DNA of 64,000 bases from Caulobacteraceae bacterium (lineage in GTDB: Bacteria; Pseudomonadota; Alphaproteobacteria; Caulobacterales; Caulobacteraceae). Below are positions 1 through 9,075 of this stretch, piece after piece. The position numbers and the translations under genes are program-made. The notes below the pieces were generated by a model that ran no database searches, was not told the DNA's origin, and saw only the letters and a program-made list of their open reading frames with translations. Location: the NCBI GenBank assembly GCA_947475415.1, contig CANJLH010000011.1:55846-119845 (forward strand). Direction: 5' to 3'. How positions within the stretch are numbered: position 1 is the stretch's first letter; each line of letters opens with the position of its first letter.

Positions 1-541
1 CCGCCCGGGCGCCGAAGAAACCGATCAGGCCGGCCGCCAGGATCACCAGCGGAAAGGGGACATGAAAGGCGAACAGGGCGACAAAGGCCGCCGCGGCCAG
101 TCCCACCATCGTGGAGTTCTTCAGCGAACGGCGCGCGACCCGCAGCACCGCCTGGATCACCACCACCAGCACCGCCGCCTTCAGCCCGAAGAACAGGGCG
201 GTGACCGCGTCCAACTGGCCGAACAAAGCGTAAAGTATGCTCAAACCCATGATCGCCGCGAAGCCTGGAAGGACAAAAAGCAGGCCCGCCACCAGACCGC
301 CGGCGGTGCGGTGCATCAGCCAGCCGATGTAGATCGCCAGCTGCTGCGCCTCGGGGCCGGGCAGCAACATGCAAAAGTTTAGCGCATGCAGGAACCGGCG
401 TTCCCCTAGCCACCGTTTCTCTTCAACCAGGATACGGTGCATCACCGCGATCTGGCCGGCCGGGCCGCCGAAGCTGAGCGCGGCGATCCGAGCCCAGGTC
501 CCGGCCGCTTCACGCAGGGTGGGGAACTTGGAGGCGGCCAT
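1..541 (-). CDS. chrA: Chromate transporter ChrA, partial
   Basis: Membrane protein of the chromate ion transporter (CHR) family, expected to export chromate from the cytoplasm. The reading frame starts at an ATG ending at 541 and runs off the left edge, so only about 180 N-terminal residues are present. The family's conserved N-terminal block is visible: a 'FGGPAGQIAVMH' stretch, then 'NFCMLLPGPEAQQLAIYIGW' (residues about 44-63), then hydrophobic helices rich in Leu, Val and Ala. The start lies two bases after the stop of the upstream DUF2889 gene, so the two are probably co-transcribed. The missing C-terminal half means I cannot tell a short single-domain from a long two-domain ChrA. Family assignment is firm; substrate specificity is inferred from the family. 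Confidence 0.9.
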   Translation of the reverse strand, partial: MAASKFPTLREAAGTWARIAALSFGGPAGQIAVMHRILVEEKRWLGERRFLHALNFCMLLPGPEAQQLAIYIGWLMHRTAGGLVAGLLFVLPGFAAIMGLSILYALFGQLDAVTALFFGLKAAVLVVVIQAVLRVARRSLKNSTMVGLAAAAFVALFAFHVPFPLVILAAGLIGFFGARA

Positions 542-543
542 GG

Positions 544-1587
544 TCAGTTCGCGGCCGCCAGGGCGCGCGCCAGGGCCGGCGCGTCTTCCAGAGAGCGAAG
601 GACGTCATTCAGGTGGGTGCAGCCAACAGTGCCGGGCAGGCGTTCGATCACCTCCAGGCGAAAATCAGACAGCGAGACGCCAGCGAGCCTTTCGGCGTTC
701 GCGGACGCGGCCGGGCACTCCGGATAGGGCAAGATTCGAGGCTCCACCTTGATCGAGATGACGTTGAAGGACACGGGATCGGCCGTGGCGCTCAAGCGGT
801 ATTCATGCAGGCCGATCCGCCCGCCGGGGCCTGCGGCGCTATCCTGAAAGCCCACGTCAAGATGGATCACCCCGTCCAGCCACAAGTCCATCCGCCGGGC
901 GCGGCGGAAACCAACGCCATCCTGTGCGGTGAACTCATGCCAGCCCAGCGGATCGTCCGGATGAGGCAGTGGCGGGACTGGCGCATTGCTCTGACTAGCC
1001 GGATTGTGGACGCCGTCGGCGAACAGGGCGGAAGAACCCGGACGGAATCCAGCGCAGATACCCTCCATGCGCCCGCCACCGGGTCGGGCGCGGGCGTCAG
1101 CGACCATCCGTTCGCGCCAGTCCGGCGTCCATCGCGTCCAAGCCCAGCCCGCGACAAGGCTCGCGCCGGAGTAGTCATCGAGTAGCAGGTGCAGCGGCGT
1201 GGCGTCAGCATGCTCTGCGGGAAAACGCGTGGCGATCTCTGAACGCAGATGGCCGCCGCCACGCTTGCCGATCAGGCCTTGCGCGGCAGCTTCCTCTCGG
1301 CAGGCGCTGAGGGCCAGAATCTCACGCAGGGGCGAGGCCGTGACCTCAAGGCTGTCCTCTGCCAGCACCACGGCGGGCCCGCCGTCAACTGGGGTGAACA
1401 GATCTCGCGCGCGCGCCCGCATCCGCTGGGGTTCGCCGCGGCCTGCCGGCCAGTCGGTGTCGAAACTGGCGGTGCGGCGTATCGAGCCCGGCCTGCGCAG
1501 GGGCGATGGACCGTCGGGGGTGTTCGGCGCGGCGGCCGTGACGACTTGGTTCAAGGTGGTGACCGGTCGAATGCGGCGCGGCGCCAT
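544..1587 (-). CDS. DUF2889 domain protein, upstream of chrA
   Basis: Protein of 347 residues from the ATG at 1587; longer in-frame starts exist up to 1749 but would run into the P-type ATPase end. The C-terminal third shows the DUF2889 hallmark: a conserved Pro and 'ECP..S..ER..G' stretch followed by 'GCTHLNDVLRSLE' close to the end. DUF2889 has no settled biochemical function. The middle contains a hydrophilic beta-rich segment with several Trp and Asp. It is immediately upstream of, and nearly overlaps, chrA (two-base gap), suggesting joint expression. I do not see the ChrB signature that often precedes chrA, so calling it ChrB would be wrong. Function unknown; the coding call is secure because of strong codon bias and the domain match. 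Confidence 0.8.
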   Translation of the reverse strand: MAPRRIRPVTTLNQVVTAAAPNTPDGPSPLRRPGSIRRTASFDTDWPAGRGEPQRMRARARDLFTPVDGGPAVVLAEDSLEVTASPLREILALSACREEAAAQGLIGKRGGGHLRSEIATRFPAEHADATPLHLLLDDYSGASLVAGWAWTRWTPDWRERMVADARARPGGGRMEGICAGFRPGSSALFADGVHNPASQSNAPVPPLPHPDDPLGWHEFTAQDGVGFRRARRMDLWLDGVIHLDVGFQDSAAGPGGRIGLHEYRLSATADPVSFNVISIKVEPRILPYPECPAASANAERLAGVSLSDFRLEVIERLPGTVGCTHLNDVLRSLEDAPALARALAAAN

Positions 1588-1652
1588 GGGTGGGCGTCCA
1601 AGAGAGCAGGGCGGTCGCGGCGGGGCAAGTCCCCTTGGGCCGTGTGCGACGC

Positions 1653-3839
1653 CTACAAGCGTAAGCGCCTTAACCGCAGGGCGTTGCCCACAACGCTGAC
1701 GCTCGACAAGGACATTGCGGCCGCGGCGATCGCGGGACTTAGCAGCCATCCGAATGCTGGATAGAGCAGGCCCGCCGCTAGGGGCACGCCGGCGATGTTG
1801 TATGCGAAGGCGAACACCAGGTTCTGGCGGATATTACGCATCACGGCCCTCGACAGCCGCCGGGCCCTGACCAGTCCCTGCAGATCGCCGCCGAGGAGGG
1901 TGACGCCGGCGCTCTCGATCGCCACATCGGCGCCGGCGGCCATGGCCACGCCCACGTCGGCGGCGGCCAGGGCGGGAGCGTCATTGACTCCGTCGCCAGC
2001 CATGGCCACTCGGCGGCCCTCGGCGCGCAGCCGCTGCACGACCGCGGCCTTGTCCTGGGGCAGCACCTCGGCCTCGACCGCATCGATGCCAAGGCGCCGG
2101 GCGACGGCCTCGGCCGTGGTGCGGTTGTCGCCTGTCAGCATCACCAGCCTAACGCCCTCGGCCTTCAGTGCGGCCACCGCGGCGGCGGCGGTGGGCCTGA
2201 TCGGATCAGCGATGGCGAGCGCCGCCGCAGGCCGACCATCGACAGCCATCAGGATCGCTGTCGACCCATTGGCGCGCAGCGCGTCGGCGTCGACTTCCAG
2301 CATCGCGGCATCCACCCCCTGCTCGACCAGGAACGTCCGGGAGCCGATAACGAGGCGGCGGCCGCTCACAGTCCCCACCACGCCCTTGCCCACGGGGGAG
2401 TCAAACCCTGTCGCATCCGTGAGCGCCAGGCCGCGAGCGCCAGCCGCCTCCACGATGGCGCGGGCGAGGGGATGTTCGCTCGCCCGTTCTAGGCTGGCCG
2501 CCAACTGAAGCACCTCGTCCTCACCGAACCCTGCGGCGGGACGAATGGCTTCGAGCCCGGGTCGCCCCGCCGTGAGGGTGCCCGTCTTGTCCACCACCAG
2601 GGTGTCGATCGCTTCGAAGCGTTCCAACGCCTCGGCGTTCTTGATCAGCACCCCAGCCTGCGCGCCGCGGCCCACGCCGACCATTATCGAGAGTGGCGTC
2701 GCCAGGCCAAGCGCGCATGGACAGGCGATGATCAGCACCGAGACCGCCGCCACCAAGGCGTAGTTGAGCCGCGGCTCTGGTCCGATTGCGAACCAGACGG
2801 CGAAGGTCGCCCCGGCGGTCAGGACCACGGCGGGTACGAACCAGCCGGAGACCTGGTCAGCCAGCCGCTGGATCGGCGCCCGGCTGCGCTGGGCCTGACT
2901 CACCATCTGCACGATCTGCGCAAGCACGGTGTCGGCGCCCACCCGATCCGCCCGCATCACGAAACCGCCGGTGGTGTTGAGGGCGCCGCCGATCACCTTG
3001 TCGCCCGGACCTCGGGTGACGGGCATGGATTCGCCGGTCATCAGAGATTCGTCGATGGCGACCCGCCCTTCGAGGACCAGGCCGTCAACCGGGACCTTCT
3101 CGCCGGGCCGCACGCGAAGCCGGTCGCCTGGCTGAACATGGCACAGCGGCACATCTTCATCGGTTCCGTCGGCGCGTATGCGGCGGGCTTGCTTGGGCGC
3201 CAGGTCCATCAGGGCGCGGATAGCGCCGGAAGTCTGCGCGCGCGCCCGAAGCTCCAAGACCTGACCCAGCAGCACCAGCACGGTGATCACGGCGGCGGCC
3301 TCGAAGTACGCCGGCGCCGCGCCGCCGTGACCGCGCAGGCCGTTCGGGAAGATCTGGGGCGCAAGTGTCACTGCGATGCTGTAGAGCCAGGCGACGCCGA
3401 CCCCTAGGGCGACAAGCGTGAACATGTTCAGTTGGCGCGTTACCAGCGAGCGCGCGCCTCGAACGAAGAACGGCCAACCTGCCCACAGGACCACGGGTGT
3501 CGACAGCGCCATCTGGACCCAGGTGGAAGTGCGGGGCTCAAGCCCGAAGCTGATCCCGGCCAGGTGTCGGCCCATCTCCAAAGCGAAAACTGGAACGGTC
3601 AGCGCCAGCGCCACCCAAAATCGGCGCGTCATGTCGGTAAGTTCTGGATTGGTCCCGTCGCCTGTCTCCACATCGGGCTCCAGGGCCATGCCGCAGATCG
3701 GGCAAGAGCCGGGTCCGACCTGGCGCACCTGGGGGTGCATCGGGCAGGTATAGGTTGCGCCTGGCGATGTCTGTGCTGCGGTCGGTCCCGAGCCCGAGGC
3801 GGGATGGTGATTGTGCGGGTGATGGGGTGTCGAGGCCAT
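1653..3839 (-). CDS. copA: Copper-exporting P1B-type ATPase
   Basis: Inner-membrane ATPase of 728 residues that exports Cu(I) from the cytoplasm. The N-terminus is His-rich (residues 6-12) and carries a Cys-x2-His / Cys-x2-Cys heavy-metal binding domain (C32, H35, C46, C49) in place of the usual HMA domains. Core motifs are complete: TGES (268-271), the intramembrane CPC (373-375), DKTGT with phosphorylated Asp at 417, SEHPLA (about 455) and GDGVNDAP (about 625). C-terminal helices carry YN and MSLSS, the Cu(I)-ATPase signature. I chose the ATG at 3839; an earlier in-frame start would place the protein across the operators. It is divergent from csoR and shares its operator region, so copper-dependent derepression is likely. 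Confidence 0.95.
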   Translation of the reverse strand: MASTPHHPHNHHPASGSGPTAAQTSPGATYTCPMHPQVRQVGPGSCPICGMALEPDVETGDGTNPELTDMTRRFWVALALTVPVFALEMGRHLAGISFGLEPRTSTWVQMALSTPVVLWAGWPFFVRGARSLVTRQLNMFTLVALGVGVAWLYSIAVTLAPQIFPNGLRGHGGAAPAYFEAAAVITVLVLLGQVLELRARAQTSGAIRALMDLAPKQARRIRADGTDEDVPLCHVQPGDRLRVRPGEKVPVDGLVLEGRVAIDESLMTGESMPVTRGPGDKVIGGALNTTGGFVMRADRVGADTVLAQIVQMVSQAQRSRAPIQRLADQVSGWFVPAVVLTAGATFAVWFAIGPEPRLNYALVAAVSVLIIACPCALGLATPLSIMVGVGRGAQAGVLIKNAEALERFEAIDTLVVDKTGTLTAGRPGLEAIRPAAGFGEDEVLQLAASLERASEHPLARAIVEAAGARGLALTDATGFDSPVGKGVVGTVSGRRLVIGSRTFLVEQGVDAAMLEVDADALRANGSTAILMAVDGRPAAALAIADPIRPTAAAAVAALKAEGVRLVMLTGDNRTTAEAVARRLGIDAVEAEVLPQDKAAVVQRLRAEGRRVAMAGDGVNDAPALAAADVGVAMAAGADVAIESAGVTLLGGDLQGLVRARRLSRAVMRNIRQNLVFAFAYNIAGVPLAAGLLYPAFGWLLSPAIAAAAMSLSSVSVVGNALRLRRLRL

Positions 3840-3868
3840 GGGAAACGCCTTCGCAGGATGATTGGCAT

Positions 3869-3885
3869 ATACCCTTATAGGGTAT
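3869..3885. promoter_or_regulatory. CsoR-type operator, site 1
   Basis: Perfect 17-base palindrome ATACC-N7-GGTAT, with the sequence ATACCCTTATAGGGTAT. It sits in the 94-base gap between the divergent copper ATPase and the csoR gene. The form matches the pseudo-palindromic TACCC...GGGTA operators known for copper CsoR repressors. Binding is inferred. Confidence 0.75.
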
Positions 3886-3893
3886 CTTGGAAA

Positions 3894-3910
3894 ATACCTA
3901 TTGGGGGTAT
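3894..3910. promoter_or_regulatory. CsoR-type operator, site 2
   Basis: Second 17-base ATACC-N7-GGTAT element (ATACCTATTGGGGGTAT), 25 bases centre to centre from site 1. The outer arms are identical to site 1 while the inner seven bases differ. It probably controls the csoR side of the divergent promoter. Confidence 0.7.
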
Positions 3911-3933
3911 ATAGGCGCTTGTCGGAGACCAAC

Positions 3934-4209
3934 GTGAACCACAACGACAAGCCAAAACTGCTCAACCGCCTGGCCAGGATCGAGGGCCAGGTTCGCGGCG
4001 TCGCGAGGATGGTGGAGTCGGACCGTTACTGCATCGACGTACTGACCCAGCTGTCCGCTCTACGCGCGGCGCTTCGCCGGGTTGAAAGCGAGATTCTGAG
4101 GGACCACCTCGACCATTGTGTCAGCCACGCCATGTCTCATGGCGATGATGCGGGCCGGCGCGCCAAGGCCGAGGAACTGATCGACGTCTTCCAACGGGCA
4201 ATGAAGTGA
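3934..4209 (+). CDS. csoR: CsoR/RcnR-family copper-sensing repressor
   Basis: Small all-helical DNA-binding repressor of 91 residues. It starts at a GTG at 3934, chosen because a GGAG ribosome site lies six bases before it; upstream in-frame codons would overlap the operators. The conserved start '[19 protein letters not shown]' is visible, followed by the metal ligands: Cys in 'DRYCID', then His and Cys in 'DHLDHC' (H-x3-C). This C-H-C set is that of Cu(I) sensors rather than of the nickel/cobalt sensor RcnR. It heads the resistance operon (small His-rich protein, CopA oxidase, CopB) and is divergent from the copper ATPase. Copper binding is expected to release it from the two palindromes just upstream. 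Confidence 0.92.
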   Translation: MNHNDKPKLLNRLARIEGQVRGVARMVESDRYCIDVLTQLSALRAALRRVESEILRDHLDHCVSHAMSHGDDAGRRAKAEELIDVFQRAMK

Positions 4210-4244
4210 GCCCCGGCAATTCACGCGTAACCTGGAGTGACCCC

Positions 4245-4577
4245 ATGCGCATCTTCCTGATCTCGGCGCTGTTCGCCGCCCTGTCTGCAGGCCCGGTGCT
4301 TGCCCACGAGCATCATAGTTTTGCCGCCTCTATGCCAACTTCGGGCGCAGAGCCGACCCATGCAGAGTGTCACAATATGATGGCTGGAAAGAGCGAACCA
4401 CACGCCGGCCATCAGCATATGGCCATGACTGAGGCGGAGAAGGCTCGCATGGCTGAGGTGCACAAGGCCTGCGCGGTGATGATGGCCGACCATGTGGACG
4501 ACGCCGACGACATGGTCACGGCGCCCACGCCTCCGGCGCAGCCTGTAGCCCCGCCACAACCTGAGCATCAGCATTAG
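4245..4577 (+). CDS. His/Met-rich periplasmic protein of copper operon
   Basis: Secreted protein of 110 residues. The ATG at 4245 is preferred over a GTG at 4206 because it follows a GGAGTG ribosome site and begins a clear signal peptide (MRIFLISALFAALSAGPVLA, cleavage near residue 20). The mature chain is rich in His and Met (HEHHSF, CHNMM, HAGHQHMAM, MMADH) and ends in a Pro-rich tail closing with HQH. These are typical ligands for periplasmic copper. I recognise no named domain. It lies between csoR and the CopA oxidase in one operon, so a copper buffer or chaperone role is inferred, not shown. Confidence 0.8.
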   Translation: MRIFLISALFAALSAGPVLAHEHHSFAASMPTSGAEPTHAECHNMMAGKSEPHAGHQHMAMTEAEKARMAEVHKACAVMMADHVDDADDMVTAPTPPAQPVAPPQPEHQH

Positions 4578-4598
4578 GCGCGGACAGGCCGACGTCGA

Positions 4599-6263
4599 AT
4601 GCATCGCCGCAATCTGCTCAAGGCCGCCGCCGCGTTGGCGCTGGCGCCGTCATGGGCGCGTAGCGCCGCGCCAGGATTGGCAACCCTTTCGGGCGACGAC
4701 ATCGCGCTGACCATCGGCCATGCGGCCGTGCGGCTCGAGGGGCGGACGGGGCACGCCGTGACGATCAACGGAACCCTGCCGGGGCCATTGATCCGACTGA
4801 AGGAGGGGCAGACCGCACGGATCTCAGTGACCAACGCGCTGGATGAGGACACTTCGATCCACTGGCATGGCGTCCTGGTCCCCCATCAAATGGACGGGGT
4901 TCCGGGGCTGAGCTTTCCGGGGATTCGGCCGGGCGAGACCTTCGTCTATGAATTCCCGGTCCGCCAGGCGGGGACCTATTGGTACCATAGCCATTCAGGC
5001 CTGCAGGAGCCGATGGGCCACTACGCCCCGATGGTCATCGAGCCCGCTGGCGCTGAGGCCGCCTCCCATGACCGTGAACATGTGATCGTGCTGTCCGACT
5101 ACAGCTTCATGCACCCGCATCAGATCATGACGCGGTTGAAGCAACAGGCGGGCTATTTCAATCGGCGCAAACAGACGATCGCCGGCCTGCTGGCTGGCGC
5201 AGACCAGCCGCTCAAGGAGCGGCAGGCATGGGCGGCGATGCGGATGGATCCCACCGACATCCTCGACGTCACCGGGGCCGCTTATCGCTTTCTAATCAAT
5301 GGCCATGGCCCCACCGACAACTGGACCGGGCTGTTCACGCCCGGCGAACGGGTGCGGCTGCGGTTCATAAACGCGGCGTCCATGACCCTGTTCAACGTCC
5401 GCATCCCGGGACTGGCCATGACCGTAATGGCCGCCGACGGACAGGAGGTGCGGCCTGTAGAGGTGGACGAGTTCCAGATCGCCAACGCCGAGACCTATGA
5501 CGTCATCGTGCGACCTACGTCCGATCAGGCGTTCAGCATTATCGCAGAGGCCGCCGACTCCTCCGGCATGGCGCGGGCGACGCTGGCGCCGCGGGTGGGC
5601 ATGAGCGCGGCGGTTCCGCCCCTGCGGGCGCGACCGCTGCTGACCATGAGCGACATGAGGATGGGGACCATGGACATGGGCGTGGCCGACATGGCGATGG
5701 ACGCCCGGACGATGCTGGACTCCGCCAACGCACCGCAGGTGAAGATGGGTCCCGGCGTGCAGATGATCTCGCCCAGCCCTGCCGACCGCACGCGGGAACG
5801 GGGTACCGGTCTGGCGAACGCGCCGGGCCGGGTACTGGTCTATGCGGACCTGGAAGCCCTTGCGCCGAACCCGGATTCGCGTCCGCCGGCGCGGGAACTG
5901 GAGATTCACCTGACGGGCAACATGGAGCGCTTCATGTGGGCCTTCGACGGCGAGCGCTATAGCGAGGTGCTCAAGCCGGTAGCGTTCAAACGGGACGAGC
6001 GGGTCCGCGTCACCCTGGTCAATGACACCATGATGAATCACCCGATCCACCTGCACGGCCACTTCATGGAGCTGGTGAACGGGCATGGGGCGCGCAATCC
6101 GCGCAAGCACACGCTCAACGTCATGCCGGGCGCGAAGCTCAGTTTCGACCTTACCGCCAGCGAACCGGGTGACTGGGCGTTCCACTGTCACATGCTGCTG
6201 CACATGCACGCGGGGATGTTCAAGGTGGTGAGCGTGCGGCCACTGGACGGGGCTGCGGCGTGA
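4599..6263 (+). CDS. copA: CopA-type multicopper oxidase
   Basis: Periplasmic copper-resistance oxidase of 554 residues, expected to oxidise Cu(I) and bind extra copper. A twin-arginine signal is visible (HRRNLLKAAAALALA), so it is probably exported folded by Tat. Cupredoxin copper ligands are complete: HWH (88-90), HSH (130-132), HPIHLHGH (about 485) and HCHMLLHMH (about 529-537). A Met-rich loop between residues about 350 and 380 (MRMGTMDMGVADMAM) is typical of PcoA/CopA. It sits 21 bases after the His-rich protein and overlaps copB by four bases. The symbol copA here is the oxidase sense (Pseudomonas/PcoA), distinct from the ATPase. Confidence 0.95.
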   Translation: MHRRNLLKAAAALALAPSWARSAAPGLATLSGDDIALTIGHAAVRLEGRTGHAVTINGTLPGPLIRLKEGQTARISVTNALDEDTSIHWHGVLVPHQMDGVPGLSFPGIRPGETFVYEFPVRQAGTYWYHSHSGLQEPMGHYAPMVIEPAGAEAASHDREHVIVLSDYSFMHPHQIMTRLKQQAGYFNRRKQTIAGLLAGADQPLKERQAWAAMRMDPTDILDVTGAAYRFLINGHGPTDNWTGLFTPGERVRLRFINAASMTLFNVRIPGLAMTVMAADGQEVRPVEVDEFQIANAETYDVIVRPTSDQAFSIIAEAADSSGMARATLAPRVGMSAAVPPLRARPLLTMSDMRMGTMDMGVADMAMDARTMLDSANAPQVKMGPGVQMISPSPADRTRERGTGLANAPGRVLVYADLEALAPNPDSRPPARELEIHLTGNMERFMWAFDGERYSEVLKPVAFKRDERVRVTLVNDTMMNHPIHLHGHFMELVNGHGARNPRKHTLNVMPGAKLSFDLTASEPGDWAFHCHMLLHMHAGMFKVVSVRPLDGAAA

Positions 6264-7015
6264 AGGCGGCGATTGCTTGTCTGCTGCTGCTGGTCTGCGC
6301 GTCGCCGGCCCTGGCGCAGGAGCATGCGGCGGAGGCGATCTATCCCGCGGACCGGATGGCAGCCGCGCGCCGGCAGCTGGCCGAAGAGCACGGCGGCATG
6401 CCCTGGTCCAAGGCGGAGCTGGAGCTGGCGGAGGCGAATCCCGCCAGCGGGGGCTACGCCTGGCAGGCGCGGGCCTCGATCGGGGGCGATATCAACAGGT
6501 GGGTGGTCAAGTCCGAGGGTTACGGCGACCGGCAGGTCGACCATGCTGAGGTGCAGGCGCTCTATTCCAAGGCCATCGGTCCCTATTTCAACTTCGAGGC
6601 GGGTCTGCGCCAGGATCTGGAGGCCGGGCCGCGGCGGACCTATGCGACGCTCGGCCTTGAGGGGTTGGCCCCCTATGGGATCGAGGTCGAGGGGGCGGTG
6701 TTCCTGTCGCAGAAGGGTGAGGCCTTTGCGCGCCTGGAAACCTGGACCGACTTCAGGCTGACCCAGAGGCTGATCCTGCAGCCGCGCGTCGAGGTCAATC
6801 TCGCCGCCCAGCGGTCAGCGGAGCTGGGCCTGGGCGGCGGACTAAATGACGCCGACGCGGGCCTGCGGCTGCGCTACGCCGCCAAGCCGGAACTGGCGCC
6901 CTATGTGGGCGTCACCTGGCGGCGCAAGTTCGGACTGGCGGCGCGGACCGCGCGCGCCGGGGGCGAAGCCGCCGCCGACACGCGCGCCGTGGTGGGCCTT
7001 TCCGCTTGGTTCTAA
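6260..7015 (+). CDS. copB: Copper resistance outer-membrane protein CopB
   Basis: Outer-membrane beta-barrel protein of 251 residues that accompanies CopA in copper-resistance operons. The GTG start overlaps the CopA stop in a GTGA arrangement, implying translational coupling. A signal peptide (residues 1-19, ending ALAQ) is followed by a short helical lead with 'MPWSKAELELAE' and then alternating strands with 'GGDINRWVVKSEGYG', the CopB/PcoB signature. The chain ends in Phe (LSAWF), as outer-membrane barrels do. The Met-rich N-terminal extension of longer CopB proteins is missing, so it is on the short side for the family. It is the last gene of the operon and meets the next gene tail to tail with a four-base overlap. 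Confidence 0.92.
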   Translation: MKAAIACLLLLVCASPALAQEHAAEAIYPADRMAAARRQLAEEHGGMPWSKAELELAEANPASGGYAWQARASIGGDINRWVVKSEGYGDRQVDHAEVQALYSKAIGPYFNFEAGLRQDLEAGPRRTYATLGLEGLAPYGIEVEGAVFLSQKGEAFARLETWTDFRLTQRLILQPRVEVNLAAQRSAELGLGGGLNDADAGLRLRYAAKPELAPYVGVTWRRKFGLAARTARAGGEAAADTRAVVGLSAWF

Positions 7016-8304
7016 ACTGCGGCGAGGATCTTTTTGATATCCCGCGAGGTGACGGGACGGCTGGGGTCGAAGTTGGGGTTGAGGCCGCCCAAGTGGCTCT
7101 GCTCGGCGATGTCCACACCGCCGGCCTGGGCTCTGAGCGCACCGACAGTGCAGTTCTCGCGGCCTAGGATCTTGATCGGGTCATACCCGAAGTCGCGCAT
7201 CATGTTCAGGTGGGTGATTTTGTCGATCACGTCCCTGGGCAGATGCTTGACGCCATTCCAGATGCTCTCTGGCGACTTGGGCCACATGCAGTCGGAATGC
7301 GGATAGTCGCACTCCCAGGTGACGTTATCGACGCCCACGGCGTCCAGGTTCTTCAGCCCGAAATCATCCTCGATGAAGCAGGTGATGATGTGCTTGCGGA
7401 AGACGTCGCTGGGCTTCTGACCATCGCCGAAGTCGAAGTTGGTCCAGGCTCCGTGCTGTTGCTGAACATAGTCGGCCCGCTCCAGGAAGTAAGGGATCCA
7501 GCCGATACCGCCCTCGGACAGCGCCATGCGCAGTTTCGGATGCCGCTTCCAGAAGGTGGCGAACAGCCAGTCGGCCGCGGAGTTGGCGATGGAGATCGGC
7601 ATGGCGGTGATCCATGAACCGATCGGAGAGTCGTCGGAGGGGTATTCCGCCCGCGCCCCGGTGCCGATGTGGCAGCAGATCACGATGCCGCGCTCCTCGC
7701 ACAGGCTCCAGAAGGGTTCCCAAACGGGATCGTGGATCGAGGCCAGGCCCAAGAGGGCGGGATTGTCGCTGAACGAAACCGCCCGGCAACCCAGGTCGGC
7801 CATTCGCGTCGTTTCGGCGATGGTGAGGCCCACATCCCACATGGGCAGCAGCGCCAGTGGGATCATCCTCCCTGGATAGGGCCCACACCAGTCCTGGATG
7901 TGCCAGTCGTTGTAGGCTTGGATGGTGGCCAGAGCGAGGGCCTTGTCCTTCTGCTGGATGAATCGGTTGCCGGCGAAACCGGGGAAGGCGGCGAAGTTCA
8001 GCGAGCCCAGCACGCCGTTGACATTCATATCGCCAATGCGGGCATGGATGTCATAGGTGCCCTTGCGCATCTGGTCGTAGGAGGTGGGCTCGTGGCCATA
8101 TTCGGTCTTGGGCCGGCCGACTACGGCGTTGAGCCCGAGGCCGGTGACCTTATTGCCCTCGATCACCCAGGCCTGGCCGTGTTCGGTGACCGCCACATGC
8201 GGCTCCTGACCTTTGAACTTGGGCGAGATGTGGCGTTTGAACATGTCCGGCGGCTCGTTCACGTGGTCGTCCACGCTGACGAGAATCATGTCTTCGAGTT
8301 GCAT
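7012..8304 (-). CDS. PF04909 amidohydrolase family protein
   Basis: TIM-barrel metal-dependent hydrolase or decarboxylase of 430 residues, related to the ACMSD/LigW group. The N-terminal metal site is 'VDDHVNEP' (about residues 10-17), a mid-chain His appears in 'CCHIGTGA', and the C-terminal Asp in 'CDYPHSD'. The start has an AAGGA ribosome site. The substrate cannot be read. The same family occurs four more times in this window, always near CoA or oxygenase genes. Here its upstream neighbour on the same strand is a small NTF2-like protein, 57 bases away, which may act on the same compound. Confidence 0.85.
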   Translation of the reverse strand: MQLEDMILVSVDDHVNEPPDMFKRHISPKFKGQEPHVAVTEHGQAWVIEGNKVTGLGLNAVVGRPKTEYGHEPTSYDQMRKGTYDIHARIGDMNVNGVLGSLNFAAFPGFAGNRFIQQKDKALALATIQAYNDWHIQDWCGPYPGRMIPLALLPMWDVGLTIAETTRMADLGCRAVSFSDNPALLGLASIHDPVWEPFWSLCEERGIVICCHIGTGARAEYPSDDSPIGSWITAMPISIANSAADWLFATFWKRHPKLRMALSEGGIGWIPYFLERADYVQQQHGAWTNFDFGDGQKPSDVFRKHIITCFIEDDFGLKNLDAVGVDNVTWECDYPHSDCMWPKSPESIWNGVKHLPRDVIDKITHLNMMRDFGYDPIKILGRENCTVGALRAQAGGVDIAEQSHLGGLNPNFDPSRPVTSRDIKKILAAV

Positions 8305-8361
8305 CGGCGGTTTCCTTCAAAGGAGAGAGCTTGCTCTGGGCGGAAGATAGTCCTCCGCAAC

Positions 8362-8799
8362 CTAATTCGCCAGCGTCGCGCCGCCCTCGTCGACCCGCAG
8401 CCGCTCCTGGCGCCGGTTGGCGATTAGCCAGCGGCCGTCGCGGCGGACGTAATCCACATGATAGAACCCCAGCCCATGGCGCTTGATGTCGCCAGTAGGC
8501 CGGCGGAACAGGGTCATAGCCTCATAGGCCCAGATCACATGCGCCTTGTCGGAGCCGTCGAAGCTGAACTCCGGCCCGTGGCAGTGATGGATGCTCAGCG
8601 CATCCTTGAGCTCATTGGCCAGCCAATCGATCATGGCGTCGACGCCGTTGAGCGGCTGGTCGGGCGACGAGTTAGAGACCAGTTCGGCGACGTGGATGGC
8701 CCGGTAGCCGGCCCAATCCTTGGTGTCGAGCGTCCGATTGCGGGCGGCCTCCACCTGTTTGATGTCCTCGATGGCGATCAGGCGTTCCAGGGGGTCCAT
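8362..8799 (-). CDS. NTF2/SnoaL-like protein
   Basis: Protein of 145 residues with the SnoaL-like alpha+beta barrel pattern: an N-terminal helix pair ('AIEDIKQVEAARNRTLDTKDW'-type start, residues 8-28), central 'HHCHGPEF' strand and a C-terminal 'GRWLIANRRQERLRVDEGG' strand. Members include polyketide cyclases, ketosteroid isomerase relatives and dehydratases. The frame starts at 8799 behind a GGAG site. It lies directly upstream of the amidohydrolase on the same strand, suggesting a two-gene unit. Function not assignable beyond the fold. Confidence 0.8.
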   Translation of the reverse strand: MDPLERLIAIEDIKQVEAARNRTLDTKDWAGYRAIHVAELVSNSSPDQPLNGVDAMIDWLANELKDALSIHHCHGPEFSFDGSDKAHVIWAYEAMTLFRRPTGDIKRHGLGFYHVDYVRRDGRWLIANRRQERLRVDEGGATLAN

Positions 8800-9075
8800 G
8801 GGGGCTCCGGGGTTGCGAGGCGACGGGATTGTTCAACCCCGAACGACAGAAAATCTAGAATGGGTCGGGAGTATCGTCGGTGGCGCGATTACGACACGAT
8901 ACCCGTTCCAACAAGGTCCGTCTGCGCGACATCGGCGACCGCCGGCCAGCTAGGCCTATTCTACAAAAATGGGCGATTGCTGCTATCCCCGGAGTTCCGT
9001 CCAACGTCTTTGTTATCTGCGACCGTGTGCGCGTGATGCAGGGTGGAACCAATAGACTTTGAAGGTCGTTTGCCA

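Noticed and set aside
544..1587. Calling the gene before chrA a chrB regulator
   Set aside because: The sequence carries the DUF2889 end motif (GCTHL) and not ChrB features; position alone is not enough.
5292..6209. Open frame of 305 codons antisense to the CopA oxidase
   Set aside because: Frame openness follows from high GC in the real gene; the translation is Arg/His-rich, has no recognisable motif, and conflicts with the certain CopA.
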